From DATGFB01 sp032160545 (lineage in GTDB: Bacteria > Actinomycetota > Actinomycetes > Mycobacteriales > Jatrophihabitantaceae): DNA of 64,000 nucleotides. Positions 1 through 7,548 of this stretch are shown piece by piece (position 1 is the first letter of the stretch; each line of letters opens with the position of its first letter). The stretch lies in contig JAVHVN010000001.1 of the NCBI GenBank assembly GCA_032160545.1, forward strand, positions 4,589-68,588. Direction: 5' to 3'. A model generated the notes under the pieces. That model saw nothing but the letters and a program-made list of their open reading frames with translations, had not been told where the DNA came from and made no database searches. The position numbers and the translations under genes were made by a program.

Positions 1-64
1 CGTCCTGAGATTACTGCCGCGGAGGTCCGTCGCGGGCCCGGTCCTCAGTCCGGACGTAAGGGGA

Positions 65-70
65 TAGGTT
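65..70 (+). promoter_or_regulatory. -10 box for a leaderless uppS transcript
   Basis: The hexamer TAGGTT fits the actinobacterial TANNNT -10 consensus and ends 6 bases before the GTG start at 77. Transcription should therefore begin at or beside the start codon, which also explains why no Shine-Dalgarno sequence is visible. No convincing -35 is seen. Confidence 0.5.
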
Positions 71-76
71 GGCCTC

Positions 77-844
77 GTGGGCTTGCGTGAGGCCGTTTAC
101 GCCGTGTACGAACGGCGACTGCGCGCACATCTGGAGGGTCTGCCCATCCCGCGGCACGTCGCCATCATGATCGACGGCAACCGGCGCTGGGCCCGCGCCG
201 CGGGGTTCGACGACGTCAGCCAGGGCCACGTCGTGGGCGCGCGGCACATCGCCGACCTGCTCGACTGGTGCACCGAGGCCGGCGTGCGGCATGTCACCGT
301 CTGGCTGCTCTCGACTGACAACCTGCGCCGGCCGGCCGACGAGCTCGAGCCGTTGCTGCGCATCATCGCGGGCGTCGTCGACGAGCTGTCGGCCGAGGGC
401 AAGCCGTGGCGGGTGCGCGCAGTGGGCGCGCTGGACCTGCTGCCGCAGGACACTGCCGAGGCGCTCAAGGCGGCCGAGGAGCGCACGTCCGGACGCCACG
501 GCCTCACCGTCAACGTCGCCGTCGGCTACGGCGGCAGGCGAGAGATCGCCGACGCCGTCCGCTCGCTGCTGCAGGAGCACGCCGCGGTGGGCACGTCGCT
601 GGACGAACTCGCCGAGACGCTCGACGTCGACCACATCGCCGAGCATCTGTACACCAAGGGCCAGCCCGATCCCGACCTGGTGATCAGGACGTCCGGCGAG
701 CAGCGGCTCGGCGGGTTCCTGCTCTGGCAGTCGGTGCATTCCGAGTTCTACTTCTGCGATGCGCTCTGGCCGGATTTCCGCAAGATCGACTTCCTGCGGG
801 CGCTGCGTGACTTCGGCACCCGGCAACGCCGCTTCGGCGGATGA
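77..844 (+). CDS. uppS: Isoprenyl transferase (cis-prenyltransferase, undecaprenyl-synthase family)
   Basis: This cytosolic enzyme adds isopentenyl diphosphate in cis to an allylic diphosphate, making precursors of the lipid carrier for cell-wall sugars. The 255-residue protein shows the catalytic DGNRRW motif at 33-38 and the C-terminal RTSGEQRLGGFLLW block near 208-222 that holds the diphosphate and forms the dimer. The TDNL stretch near residue 81 resembles the mycobacterial short-chain Z-farnesyl diphosphate synthase (Rv1086) more than the long-chain enzyme, so a short product is my inference. The GTG start follows a -10 box directly. The stop overlaps the next gene as ATGA, so the two are probably co-translated. 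Confidence 0.9.
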   Translation: MGLREAVYAVYERRLRAHLEGLPIPRHVAIMIDGNRRWARAAGFDDVSQGHVVGARHIADLLDWCTEAGVRHVTVWLLSTDNLRRPADELEPLLRIIAGVVDELSAEGKPWRVRAVGALDLLPQDTAEALKAAEERTSGRHGLTVNVAVGYGGRREIADAVRSLLQEHAAVGTSLDELAETLDVDHIAEHLYTKGQPDPDLVIRTSGEQRLGGFLLWQSVHSEFYFCDALWPDFRKIDFLRALRDFGTRQRRFGG

Positions 845-1671
845 CAGCGACCGGATTCGGCCCGCTGGTCGACGCCGACTGGCTGGAGGCGCACCTGGCT
901 GAGGTCCGCGTCGTCGACGTGCGCTGGTACCTCGGCGGCCCGCCGGGACGCCAGGCGTACGACGAGGGGCACATCCCTGGCGCGGTCTTTCTCGACGTCG
1001 ACACCGACCTGTCCGCGCCCGCGTCGGTGGCGGACGGCCGCCACCCGCTGCCCACGCCGGAGGCGTTCGCGCTCGCTCTGGGCCGGGTCGGCATCGCAGC
1101 GGGGGAGCAGGTGGTTGCCTACGACGACCGCGGCGGCTCGACGGCCGCACGGTTGTGGTGGCTGCTTCACGCGCTGGGCGAGCCGGTCGCCGTTCTCGAC
1201 GGCGGCCTGCCGGCGTGGCCCGGCCCGGTCAGCACCGACGAGCCGCAGTACCGCCGCGTCGTTCGCGAGCCGCGGCCGTGGCCCGCAGCCTCGTTCGTCG
1301 GCGCCGACACCGTGGCGGGCCGCGTGGCACACGCCGCCGCGACCGTGCTGGACGCGCGCTCCGCCGAGCGCTATGCCCAGGGCGACCCGGCCGTCGACCC
1401 GCGGCCCGGGCACGTCCCCGGTTCGGTCAGCGCGCCGTGGGGGGACAACCTCGACCCCGCGACCGGGCTCTTCCTTCCTCCCGACGAGTTGCGCGAGCGG
1501 TTCGCAGCGCTCGGCGCCACCGGGCCGGTGATCGCCTACTGCGGCTCGGGCGTCACCGCCTGCCACGATCTGCTCGCCCTGACGCTGGCGGGCGCCGACG
1601 GCCTGGCGCTGTACGCGGGATCGTGGTCCCAATGGGCCAACGACCCCGCTCGTCCCGTCGAGACCGGCTGA
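841..1671 (+). CDS. sseA: Sulfurtransferase with two rhodanese domains (3-mercaptopyruvate type)
   Basis: This enzyme transfers sulfane sulfur from thiosulfate or 3-mercaptopyruvate to a thiol acceptor or cyanide. The 276-residue protein has the usual tandem layout: an inactive N-terminal rhodanese domain (about 10-130) and a catalytic C-terminal one (about 150-270). The active-site loop CGSGVT begins at Cys234; the GSGVT form is typical of mercaptopyruvate sulfurtransferases rather than thiosulfate-specific rhodaneses. Its ATG overlaps the uppS stop by four bases, so it is the second gene of that operon. The family assignment is firm; the preferred donor is inferred from the loop. Confidence 0.88.
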   Translation: MTATGFGPLVDADWLEAHLAEVRVVDVRWYLGGPPGRQAYDEGHIPGAVFLDVDTDLSAPASVADGRHPLPTPEAFALALGRVGIAAGEQVVAYDDRGGSTAARLWWLLHALGEPVAVLDGGLPAWPGPVSTDEPQYRRVVREPRPWPAASFVGADTVAGRVAHAAATVLDARSAERYAQGDPAVDPRPGHVPGSVSAPWGDNLDPATGLFLPPDELRERFAALGATGPVIAYCGSGVTACHDLLALTLAGADGLALYAGSWSQWANDPARPVETG

Positions 1672-1814
1672 GCTTTGCTGCCCGTCCCGCGTCGCCGAGA
1701 GTTTTCCCGCCCGTAACCCGCGGGCTGGCGCGCCTCACGTTGCCGACGCCATGGCGGACGTACCGTCCGACTCGGCGGGCCGGCCGACCCGGTTCGCCCG
1801 GGAGGTCCCGACCG

Positions 1815-1955
1815 GTGGTGCAGACCAGCGAGGGGGACCGGATCGTCCCCGCCGTGCTGGCTGACCCCGCTGCCGGCCGAGGCGTCCGGATCCCCACCAG
1901 CGCGGCGCAGCCTCGTGCGTGCCGCGCGACGATTCCCGCTGGGAGTGCCACGTGA
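1815..1955 (+). CDS. Small ORF coupled to phoH2 (candidate PhoAT-type antitoxin)
   Basis: This 46-codon frame starts GTG GTG and ends in a TGA that overlaps the phoH2 GTG start (GTGA at 1952-1955). A strong Shine-Dalgarno, GGGAGGT at 1800-1806, lies 8 bases before the first GTG, which is the main reason to call it a gene. The product is hydrophilic, begins VQTSEGDRIVPAVLADP and shows no domain I recognise. In mycobacteria phoH2 is preceded by, and overlaps, a small antitoxin gene (phoAT). The same layout here suggests an equivalent, but I cannot show sequence homology. Its other possible role is a leader peptide that couples translation of phoH2. Confidence 0.5.
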   Translation: MVQTSEGDRIVPAVLADPAAGRGVRIPTSAAQPRACRATIPAGSAT

Positions 1956-3307
1956 CTGTTGCCGCTGTCGAGGCCGTGCAGCCTGCCGATGAGCATGGCG
2001 TGCGGACCTTCGTGCTCGACACCTCGGTGTTGCTGTCCGACCCGGGGGCGCTCGGCCGCTTCGCCGAGCACGAGGTGGTTCTGCCGCTGGTCATCATCAG
2101 CGAGCTCGAGGGCAAGCGGCACCACCCCGAACTCGGCTGGTTCGCACGGCAGACGCTGCGCGTCCTGGACGAGCTGCGCATCAAGCACGGGCGCCTCGAC
2201 GCACCGATCCCGATCGGCGACCAGGGCGGCACGCTGCACGTCGAACTCAACCACTCCGACCTCTCGTCGCTGCCCGCCGGCTTCCGGGTGGACAGCAACG
2301 ACTCGCGGATCCTCGCCGTCGCGCTGAACCTCGCCGCCGAAGGTCGGGACGTCACGCTGGTCACGAAGGACATGCCGCTGCGGGTCAAGGCGGCGTCCGT
2401 CGGGCTTCCTGCCGACGAGTACCGCATGCATCCGGTCGCGGACTCGAACGGCTGGACAGGCATGGTCGAGGTCGACGTCGCGGGCGGGACGGTCGACGCG
2501 ATCTACGACGGCGAGCCGGTAGAGCTGGTGACCCATCCCGACTTCGCGTCCGTCGTGGACCTGCCGTGCCACACCGGGCTGGTGCTGCACTCGGCGAAGG
2601 GCTCGGCGCTCGCACGCATCACGCCCGACAAGCAGGTGCGGCTCGTCCGCGGAGACCGCGAGGCGTTCGGCCTGCACGGTCGCTCTGCCGAGCAGCGGGT
2701 TGCGCTCGAGCTCCTGCTCGACCCTGAGGTCGGCATCGTGTCGCTCGGTGGCCGGGCCGGAACCGGCAAGTCCGCGCTCGCGCTGTGCGCGGGTCTCGAG
2801 GCGGTTCTCGAGCGGCGGGCGCACAAGCGCGTCGTCGTGTTCCGTCCCCTGTACGCGGTGGGCGGGCAGGACCTCGGCTACCTGCCCGGCAACGAGAACG
2901 AGAAGATGTCGCCCTGGGCACAGGCGGTCTTCGACACGCTCGGTGCGCTGGTGTCGTCGGACGTGATGGACGAGGTCATGGACCGCGGCATGCTCGAGGT
3001 GATGCCGCTCACCCACATCCGCGGTCGTTCGCTGCACGACTCGTTCGTGATCGTCGACGAGGCGCAGTCGCTCGAGCGCAACGTCCTGCTGACGGTGCTG
3101 TCGCGCATCGGCTCGGGGTCGCGTGTCGTGCTCACCCACGACGTCGCGCAGCGGGACAACCTGCGCGTGGGGCGCCACGACGGCATCGCCGCGGTGATCG
3201 AGGCGCTGCGGGGCCACCCCCTGTTCGCGCACGTCACGCTGACCCGATCCGAGCGTTCCCCGATCGCCGCGTTGGTCACCGAGATGCTCGAGGACCTGCC
3301 GCTGTAG
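1952..3307 (+). CDS. phoH2: PhoH2 family protein (PIN ribonuclease plus PhoH ATPase)
   Basis: This is a sequence-specific RNA helicase/ribonuclease family, known in mycobacteria as the toxin of a toxin-antitoxin pair. The 451-residue protein begins with a PIN domain (first Asp in VLDTSVLLSDP near residue 23; further acidic residues before 140). An ATPase domain follows, with Walker A GRAGTGKS near 268-275 and Walker B VIVDEAQ near 366-371. I chose GTG 1952 because GGGAG at 1941-1945 is correctly spaced and because it overlaps the stop of the small ORF upstream; an alternative GTG lies in frame at 1919. The domain order matches Rv1095. Confidence 0.9.
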   Translation: MTVAAVEAVQPADEHGVRTFVLDTSVLLSDPGALGRFAEHEVVLPLVIISELEGKRHHPELGWFARQTLRVLDELRIKHGRLDAPIPIGDQGGTLHVELNHSDLSSLPAGFRVDSNDSRILAVALNLAAEGRDVTLVTKDMPLRVKAASVGLPADEYRMHPVADSNGWTGMVEVDVAGGTVDAIYDGEPVELVTHPDFASVVDLPCHTGLVLHSAKGSALARITPDKQVRLVRGDREAFGLHGRSAEQRVALELLLDPEVGIVSLGGRAGTGKSALALCAGLEAVLERRAHKRVVVFRPLYAVGGQDLGYLPGNENEKMSPWAQAVFDTLGALVSSDVMDEVMDRGMLEVMPLTHIRGRSLHDSFVIVDEAQSLERNVLLTVLSRIGSGSRVVLTHDVAQRDNLRVGRHDGIAAVIEALRGHPLFAHVTLTRSERSPIAALVTEMLEDLPL

Positions 3308-3469
3308 GCGGTGTGACCGTCAGTCGCTGCGTCCGGTCAGCGCTATCGAGTCCCTGCTGTTGCCCGCGATGCTCGCCAGGGCCGTGCGGCGACTGAAAGC
3401 GAGGGCGACCGATGATGTCGAGCTGGGCCCAGGGACGACGATTCGCCGCGGCGCGACCCGGGGCCCGGC

Positions 3470-4003
3470 ATGATTGCGCACATGAGCGCTCCGTACAGAC
3501 GCAGTGAGATCGAGGCTGCGTTCTCGCACTATCAACAAGTCGTGGCCGAGATCGCGCTGTCGCGAGACTGGTCGCGCTTCGCCGAACTGTTCACTCCGGA
3601 TGCGACCTACATCGAGCACGCCTACGGCAGCTTCCGCGGTCGCGACGAGATCCGGGCGTGGGTGGTGCGGACGATGACGAGCTTCCCCGGCTCGTCGATG
3701 GTCTCGTTCCCGCCGCGGTGGTCCGTGATCGACGAGGAGCGCGGATGGGTGGTGTGCGAGATCCGCAACATCATGGCCGATCCCGGAGACGGCAGTGTGC
3801 ACGAGGAACCCAACATCACCGTGCTTCGCTACGCAGGCGACGGGCTGTTCGCCAACGAGGAGGACGTGTACAACCCGATGCGCTACCTGCCGATGGTGCG
3901 TGGCTGGGCCGAGGTCGCACTCGCACACGACCGGCTGCCGGAGAACGCCCACCGGTGGATGGACGCGTACGCGCCCGGGTGGGGCGCCACCGCCCGTCAG
4001 TGA
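3470..4003 (+). CDS. NTF2-like / SnoaL-fold protein
   Basis: The 177-residue protein has the compact cone-shaped NTF2 fold pattern: an N-terminal helix (EAAFSHYQQVVAEIALSRDW), then FAELFTPDATYIEH and FRGRDEIRAWV, which are typical of SnoaL-like domains. Members include ketosteroid isomerases, polyketide cyclases and many small-molecule binders. Nothing here fixes the substrate. A second in-frame ATG at 3482 is an equally possible start. It stands alone, with 160 bases upstream and bioY downstream on the same strand under its own -10 box. Confidence 0.7.
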   Translation: MIAHMSAPYRRSEIEAAFSHYQQVVAEIALSRDWSRFAELFTPDATYIEHAYGSFRGRDEIRAWVVRTMTSFPGSSMVSFPPRWSVIDEERGWVVCEIRNIMADPGDGSVHEEPNITVLRYAGDGLFANEEDVYNPMRYLPMVRGWAEVALAHDRLPENAHRWMDAYAPGWGATARQ

Positions 4004-4035
4004 CGATCACCTCACCTCGGTCGCAACCGACGAGC

Positions 4036-4058
4036 GGCGCGCGACGCGCCGATAGGTT
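4036..4058 (+). promoter_or_regulatory. Candidate bioY promoter with inverted repeat
   Basis: A perfect inverted repeat, GGCGCG-cga-CGCGCC (4036-4050), sits two bases before a TAGGTT -10 box (4053-4058). Transcription would start near 4065, about 43 bases before the bioY ATG. A repeat inside the promoter spacer is a natural operator position; the regulator is unknown. It does not look like the published BioQ site. Confidence 0.35.
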
Positions 4059-4107
4059 CACGGGACGCGTGCGTGACCATGTGCGCCCATCCCGCGAAGG
4101 AGATCCG

Positions 4108-4686
4108 ATGACGACCGCCGCCCTTGCCCACCGCCGTCTCGTGCTGGCCGACCTGGTGCCGGGTGCGCTCGTCCGCGACGCCGCGCTCGTCCTCGGTGGC
4201 GCCGGGCTGACCGGCGTCGCGGCGCAGGTGTCGCTGCACACGCCGTGGTCGCCGGTGCCGTTCACGCTGCAGACGCTGGCGGTGCTTGTCGTCGGTGCGG
4301 CGCTCGGGAGCCTGCGCGGCGTCCTGTCGATGCTCGTCTACCTACTCGCGGGCGCGGCAGGCGTGCCTTGGTATGCGAATCACGCGCACGGCTGGGGCGG
4401 CCCCTCCTTCGGCTACATCGTCGGTTTCGTCGTCGCCGCGGGTGTGGTCGGTTTCCTCGCGAAGCGGGGCGCCGACCGGCACGTCGTCAGCACGGTGGTG
4501 CTGATGATGCTCGGGACGCTGATCGTCTATGTGATCGGCACGGCGTGGCTGGCGGCCGACCTCGACCTCTCGACGGCCACGGCGATCAGGCTCGGTGTGC
4601 GGCCGTTCCTCGCGACGGACGCGATCAAGATCGGCATCGCCGCACTCGGCTTCCCGGCAGCGTGGCGGCTGGCCCGGCGCGGCTGA
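4108..4686 (+). CDS. bioY: BioY biotin transporter, S component
   Basis: BioY is the membrane substrate-binding (S) component of ECF-type biotin uptake. The 192-residue protein is strongly hydrophobic, with about six membrane segments and the family signatures SPVPFTLQTLAVLVVGAALG and YLLAGAAGVPWYA; a polar DAIK segment lies before the last helix. The ATG follows a good ribosome site, GAAGGAG at 4096-4102. No ECF ATPase or T component lies nearby, so it must either use a shared energising module encoded elsewhere or act alone, as described for some BioY proteins. Confidence 0.88.
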   Translation: MTTAALAHRRLVLADLVPGALVRDAALVLGGAGLTGVAAQVSLHTPWSPVPFTLQTLAVLVVGAALGSLRGVLSMLVYLLAGAAGVPWYANHAHGWGGPSFGYIVGFVVAAGVVGFLAKRGADRHVVSTVVLMMLGTLIVYVIGTAWLAADLDLSTATAIRLGVRPFLATDAIKIGIAALGFPAAWRLARRG

Positions 4687-4695
4687 TCACGGCGG

Positions 4696-5316
4696 TCAGT
4701 CCCGGATCTCGAGGCCCAGTGCGGTCGCGATCGTCAGCGCCTGCACCGGGTCGATGATGGCGCCGCTCAGGCTCGTCGCCCACGGGTCGATCGAGGTGAG
4801 GTTCGAGCCGCGCAGATCGCAGCGCTCGAGGTTGGCGCGCGCGAGCATCGCACCCGACAGGTCGACCGAAGCGAAGGTGGCTCCCTCGCACCGCGCCCCG
4901 GTGAGGTCCGCCTCGCGCATACGCACGTCGGTGAACGACGCCGTGCGCAGATCCGCTCCGGCCAGGCCGGTGTAGGACCAGTCGCCACCGCGCACCGTGA
5001 GCCGCTCGAGCGCGCACCGGTCGAACCTGGCGCCGAGGAACTTGCACTCGACGAACGCCGTGTCGAAGAACCGGCAGTCGCTGAACGTGCAGTTCGCGAA
5101 CGACGCGGCGGTGTGCGACGAGACGGTGAACCGGACCTGGCGGAACGTGCAGTCCACGAAGCTGAGCCCGGCCGTCGACGAGGTCTCGCTCAGGTCGACG
5201 TCGACGAACGCGGTGTCTGCGAAGACGCGACCGGTGAGGTCCTCGCCGTACCAGTCCGCACCGCGGATGCGTTCGGTCGGATGCGGTCCCGCATGCCCGT
5301 GCAGTCGGTCGGCCAC
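4696..5316 (-). CDS. Pentapeptide-repeat protein
   Basis: The 206-residue protein is built from repeating A(D/N)LXX-like pentapeptides between about residues 20 and 185, for example AFVDVDLSE, CKFLGARFDRC, ADLRTASFTDV and ANLERCDLRG. These fold into a right-handed quadrilateral beta helix. Some relatives (MfpA, Qnr) mimic DNA and protect gyrase from quinolones, but most are of unknown function and nothing here points to gyrase. It ends only 10 bases from the convergent bioY stop. The short non-repeat ends are typical. Confidence 0.8.
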   Translation of the reverse strand: MADRLHGHAGPHPTERIRGADWYGEDLTGRVFADTAFVDVDLSETSSTAGLSFVDCTFRQVRFTVSSHTAASFANCTFSDCRFFDTAFVECKFLGARFDRCALERLTVRGGDWSYTGLAGADLRTASFTDVRMREADLTGARCEGATFASVDLSGAMLARANLERCDLRGSNLTSIDPWATSLSGAIIDPVQALTIATALGLEIRD

Positions 5317-5384
5317 CCGGCCAACCTAGCCGAGGAGCGCGCGCACACCTGCCGTGCCGTCAGGACCGCCCTCGGCGATGCTGG

Positions 5385-6785
5385 CTATTCCTTCGGGCGG
5401 GTCATGGACAGCACGTCGAGGACCTCGTCCAGCTTCTCCTCGGTCAGCGTCCCGGCCGCGACGTGGCCCCGTTCGATGACGACCTCGCGGATCGTCTTGC
5501 GCTCGGCCAGCGCCTGCTTGGCGATCTTGGCGGCCTCGTCGTAGCCGACGTAGTGGTTGAGCGGCGTGACGATCGACGGCGACGACTCGGCGTACTCGAG
5601 GCAGCGCTCGACGTTGGCCTCGATGCCCGAGATGCACCGATCGGCGAAGACCCGCGAGACGTTCGCGATCAACCGGACCGACTCGAGCACGTTGCGGGCC
5701 ATCACCGGCAGCATCACGTTGAGTTCGAAGTTGCCGTTCGCCCCGCCCCACGCGACGGCCGCGTCGTTGCCGATGACCTGGGCGACGACCTGGCAGACGG
5801 CCTCGCACAGCACCGGGTTGACCTTGCCGGGCATGATCGACGACCCGGGCTGCAGGTCCGGCAGGAACAGCTCGGTAAGACCTGTCCGCGGGCCCGAGCC
5901 CATCCAGCGGATGTCGTTACTGATCTTGTTCAGGCTGACCGCGATCGTGCGCAGCGCGCCGGAGAGCTCGACGAGGCCGTCGCGAGCGCCCTGTGCCTCG
6001 AAATGGTCGCGGGCCTCGGTGAGCGGCAGGCCGGACTCGGCCGCGATGAGCCGGATGACGTCGGCGGCGAACCCTGCGGGGGCGTTGATCCCGGTGCCTA
6101 CTGCGGTGCCGCCGAGGGGGAGTTCGGCCACGCGCGGCAGGACGGCACGCAGCCGCTCGATGCCGTAGCGGATCTGCGCGGCGTAGCCGGCGAACTCCTG
6201 GCCGAGCGTCACTGGCGTGGCGTCCATGAGGTGGGTACGTCCGGACTTCACGACCATGGCGAACTCGGCCGCCTTCGCCTCGAGCGTCGCTGCGAGATGC
6301 GCGAGCGCCGGCTCGAGGTCGGTGACCACGGCCTTCGTCGCCGCGACGTGGATGGCCGAGGGAAACTGGTCGTTCGACGACAGCGGGTCGTTGACGTCGT
6401 CGTTGGGGTGCACCGTGGTGCCGAGCCGCTCGGCGGCGAGCGACGCGAGCACCTCGTTCGTGTTCATGTTCGAGGACGTGCCGGAGCCGGTCTGGAACAC
6501 GTCGATCGGGAACTCGGCGTCCCAGTCGCCGCGGGCCACCTCGACGGCGGCGGCGGCGATGGCGTCGGCCTTGGCCGGGTCGAGCAGCCCACGCTGGGCG
6601 CGGACGCGCGCCCCGGCACCCTTGATCAGCGCCAGGCCGGCGATGAGCTCGCGCTCGATCGGCTGACCCGAGATCGGGAAGTTCTCGACGGCACGCTGGG
6701 TCTGCGCCCGCCACTTCGCAGCGGCGGGTACCCGGACCTCGCCCATCGAGTCCTTCTCGACGCGATAGTCCTGCTCAGCGATCAC
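5385..6785 (-). CDS. fumC: Class II fumarate hydratase
   Basis: Fumarase C interconverts fumarate and L-malate in the TCA cycle without an iron-sulfur cluster. The 466-residue protein carries the superfamily signature GSSIMPGKVNP, plus TGSGTSSNMNTNEV and GRTHLMDATPVTLGQE, which form the composite active site of the tetramer. I chose the GTG at 6785 because GGGGAG lies 7 bases upstream on its strand; an in-frame ATG at 6806 lacks a ribosome site. A TAGGCT -10 box at 6862-6857 could drive it. The neighbour glpX lies beyond a YbjQ gene, as in mycobacteria (Rv1098c/Rv1099c). Confidence 0.93.
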   Translation of the reverse strand: MIAEQDYRVEKDSMGEVRVPAAAKWRAQTQRAVENFPISGQPIERELIAGLALIKGAGARVRAQRGLLDPAKADAIAAAAVEVARGDWDAEFPIDVFQTGSGTSSNMNTNEVLASLAAERLGTTVHPNDDVNDPLSSNDQFPSAIHVAATKAVVTDLEPALAHLAATLEAKAAEFAMVVKSGRTHLMDATPVTLGQEFAGYAAQIRYGIERLRAVLPRVAELPLGGTAVGTGINAPAGFAADVIRLIAAESGLPLTEARDHFEAQGARDGLVELSGALRTIAVSLNKISNDIRWMGSGPRTGLTELFLPDLQPGSSIMPGKVNPVLCEAVCQVVAQVIGNDAAVAWGGANGNFELNVMLPVMARNVLESVRLIANVSRVFADRCISGIEANVERCLEYAESSPSIVTPLNHYVGYDEAAKIAKQALAERKTIREVVIERGHVAAGTLTEEKLDEVLDVLSMTRPKE

Positions 6786-6856
6786 GGTCGTCTCCCCACT
6801 CGGCATCGTCGACGGCGGGACGAGCGCGGGCACGACCCGCGTCGTCAGCGGCACGT

Positions 6857-6862
6857 AGCCTA
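6857..6862 (-). promoter_or_regulatory. Putative -10 box upstream of fumC
   Basis: On the minus strand this reads TAGGCT, a common actinobacterial -10 sequence. It would start a transcript about 65 bases before the fumC GTG. No -35 match is visible, so this rests on the hexamer and its position alone. Confidence 0.3.
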
Positions 6863-6935
6863 GTGAACCCGCCCATGCCGCCACGGCGACACCGCGCGCG
6901 GCGTGGGATGCACCACGCCGCGTCAGGCAAGCGCG

Positions 6936-7490
6936 TTACTGCTGCGGATAGCCCTGCTGCGGCTGCTGCGGGTACCCGCCCTGCGGGGGCTGCTGGGGCT
7001 GGGGCTGCTGGTAAGGCTGGCCGTAGCCCTGCTGCTCGTAGCCGGGCTGCTGGGGCTGCTGGTACTGCGGCTGCTCCCACCCCTGCTGGGGCTGGACCGG
7101 CTCAGGGGTGGTGGGCGAGCCGCCGGGCTGGCCGTACCCGAGCGCCGCCGCCGTCTGCTTGGCCCCCTCGCTGACCGGAACGGCCACCACCGCCGTGCCG
7201 TAGGCGCACAGCTCGGTCCAGGTGTCTGCCATGTCGTTCGTGTCGAACCGCATGCCGACCACCGCGTTGCCGCCCTTCGCTCGGGCGTGCTCGAGCATCC
7301 GCGCCATCACCTCGTTTCGGCTGTTGACGAGGTTCTGGGTCATGCCCTGCAGCTCGCCGCCGAACATCGACTTGAGTCCGGCACCAAGCTGTGAGAAGGC
7401 ATTGCGGGAGCGGACGGTGAGGCCGAACACCTCGCCGCAGACGCGCTGGATCTCCCACCCGGGGAGGTCGAAGGTGGTGACGACGAGCAT
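6936..7490 (-). CDS. YbjQ-family protein with Gln/Pro-rich tail
   Basis: Residues 1-110 match the YbjQ/UPF0145 family: a start of TTFDLPGWEIQRVCGEVFGLTVRSRN, then NEVMARMLEHARAKGGNAVVGMRFDTND. This small beta/alpha pentamer-forming domain of unknown role is often labelled heavy-metal-binding. Residues 115-184 are an unusual low-complexity tail rich in Q, P, G and Y (repeats such as GYPQQPQQGYPQQ). A GGAGGC ribosome site precedes the ATG. The tail is likely disordered and may mediate assembly; this is inference from composition only. Confidence 0.78.
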   Translation of the reverse strand: MLVVTTFDLPGWEIQRVCGEVFGLTVRSRNAFSQLGAGLKSMFGGELQGMTQNLVNSRNEVMARMLEHARAKGGNAVVGMRFDTNDMADTWTELCAYGTAVVAVPVSEGAKQTAAALGYGQPGGSPTTPEPVQPQQGWEQPQYQQPQQPGYEQQGYGQPYQQPQPQQPPQGGYPQQPQQGYPQQ

Positions 7491-7548
7491 GGGAGGCCTC
7501 CGGTGAGCTGGACGGTGGGGACGGGCTCAGACCGGGCTCAGACGGGGC

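Noticed and set aside
1553..3232. Long open frame on the minus strand opposite phoH2
   Set aside because: It has no recognisable domain and an Arg/His/Pro-rich composition typical of the antisense of GC-rich genes; phoH2 on the plus strand explains the region.
5463..6863. 466-codon plus-strand frame opposite fumC
   Set aside because: Antisense shadow; fumC carries complete class II signatures on the other strand.
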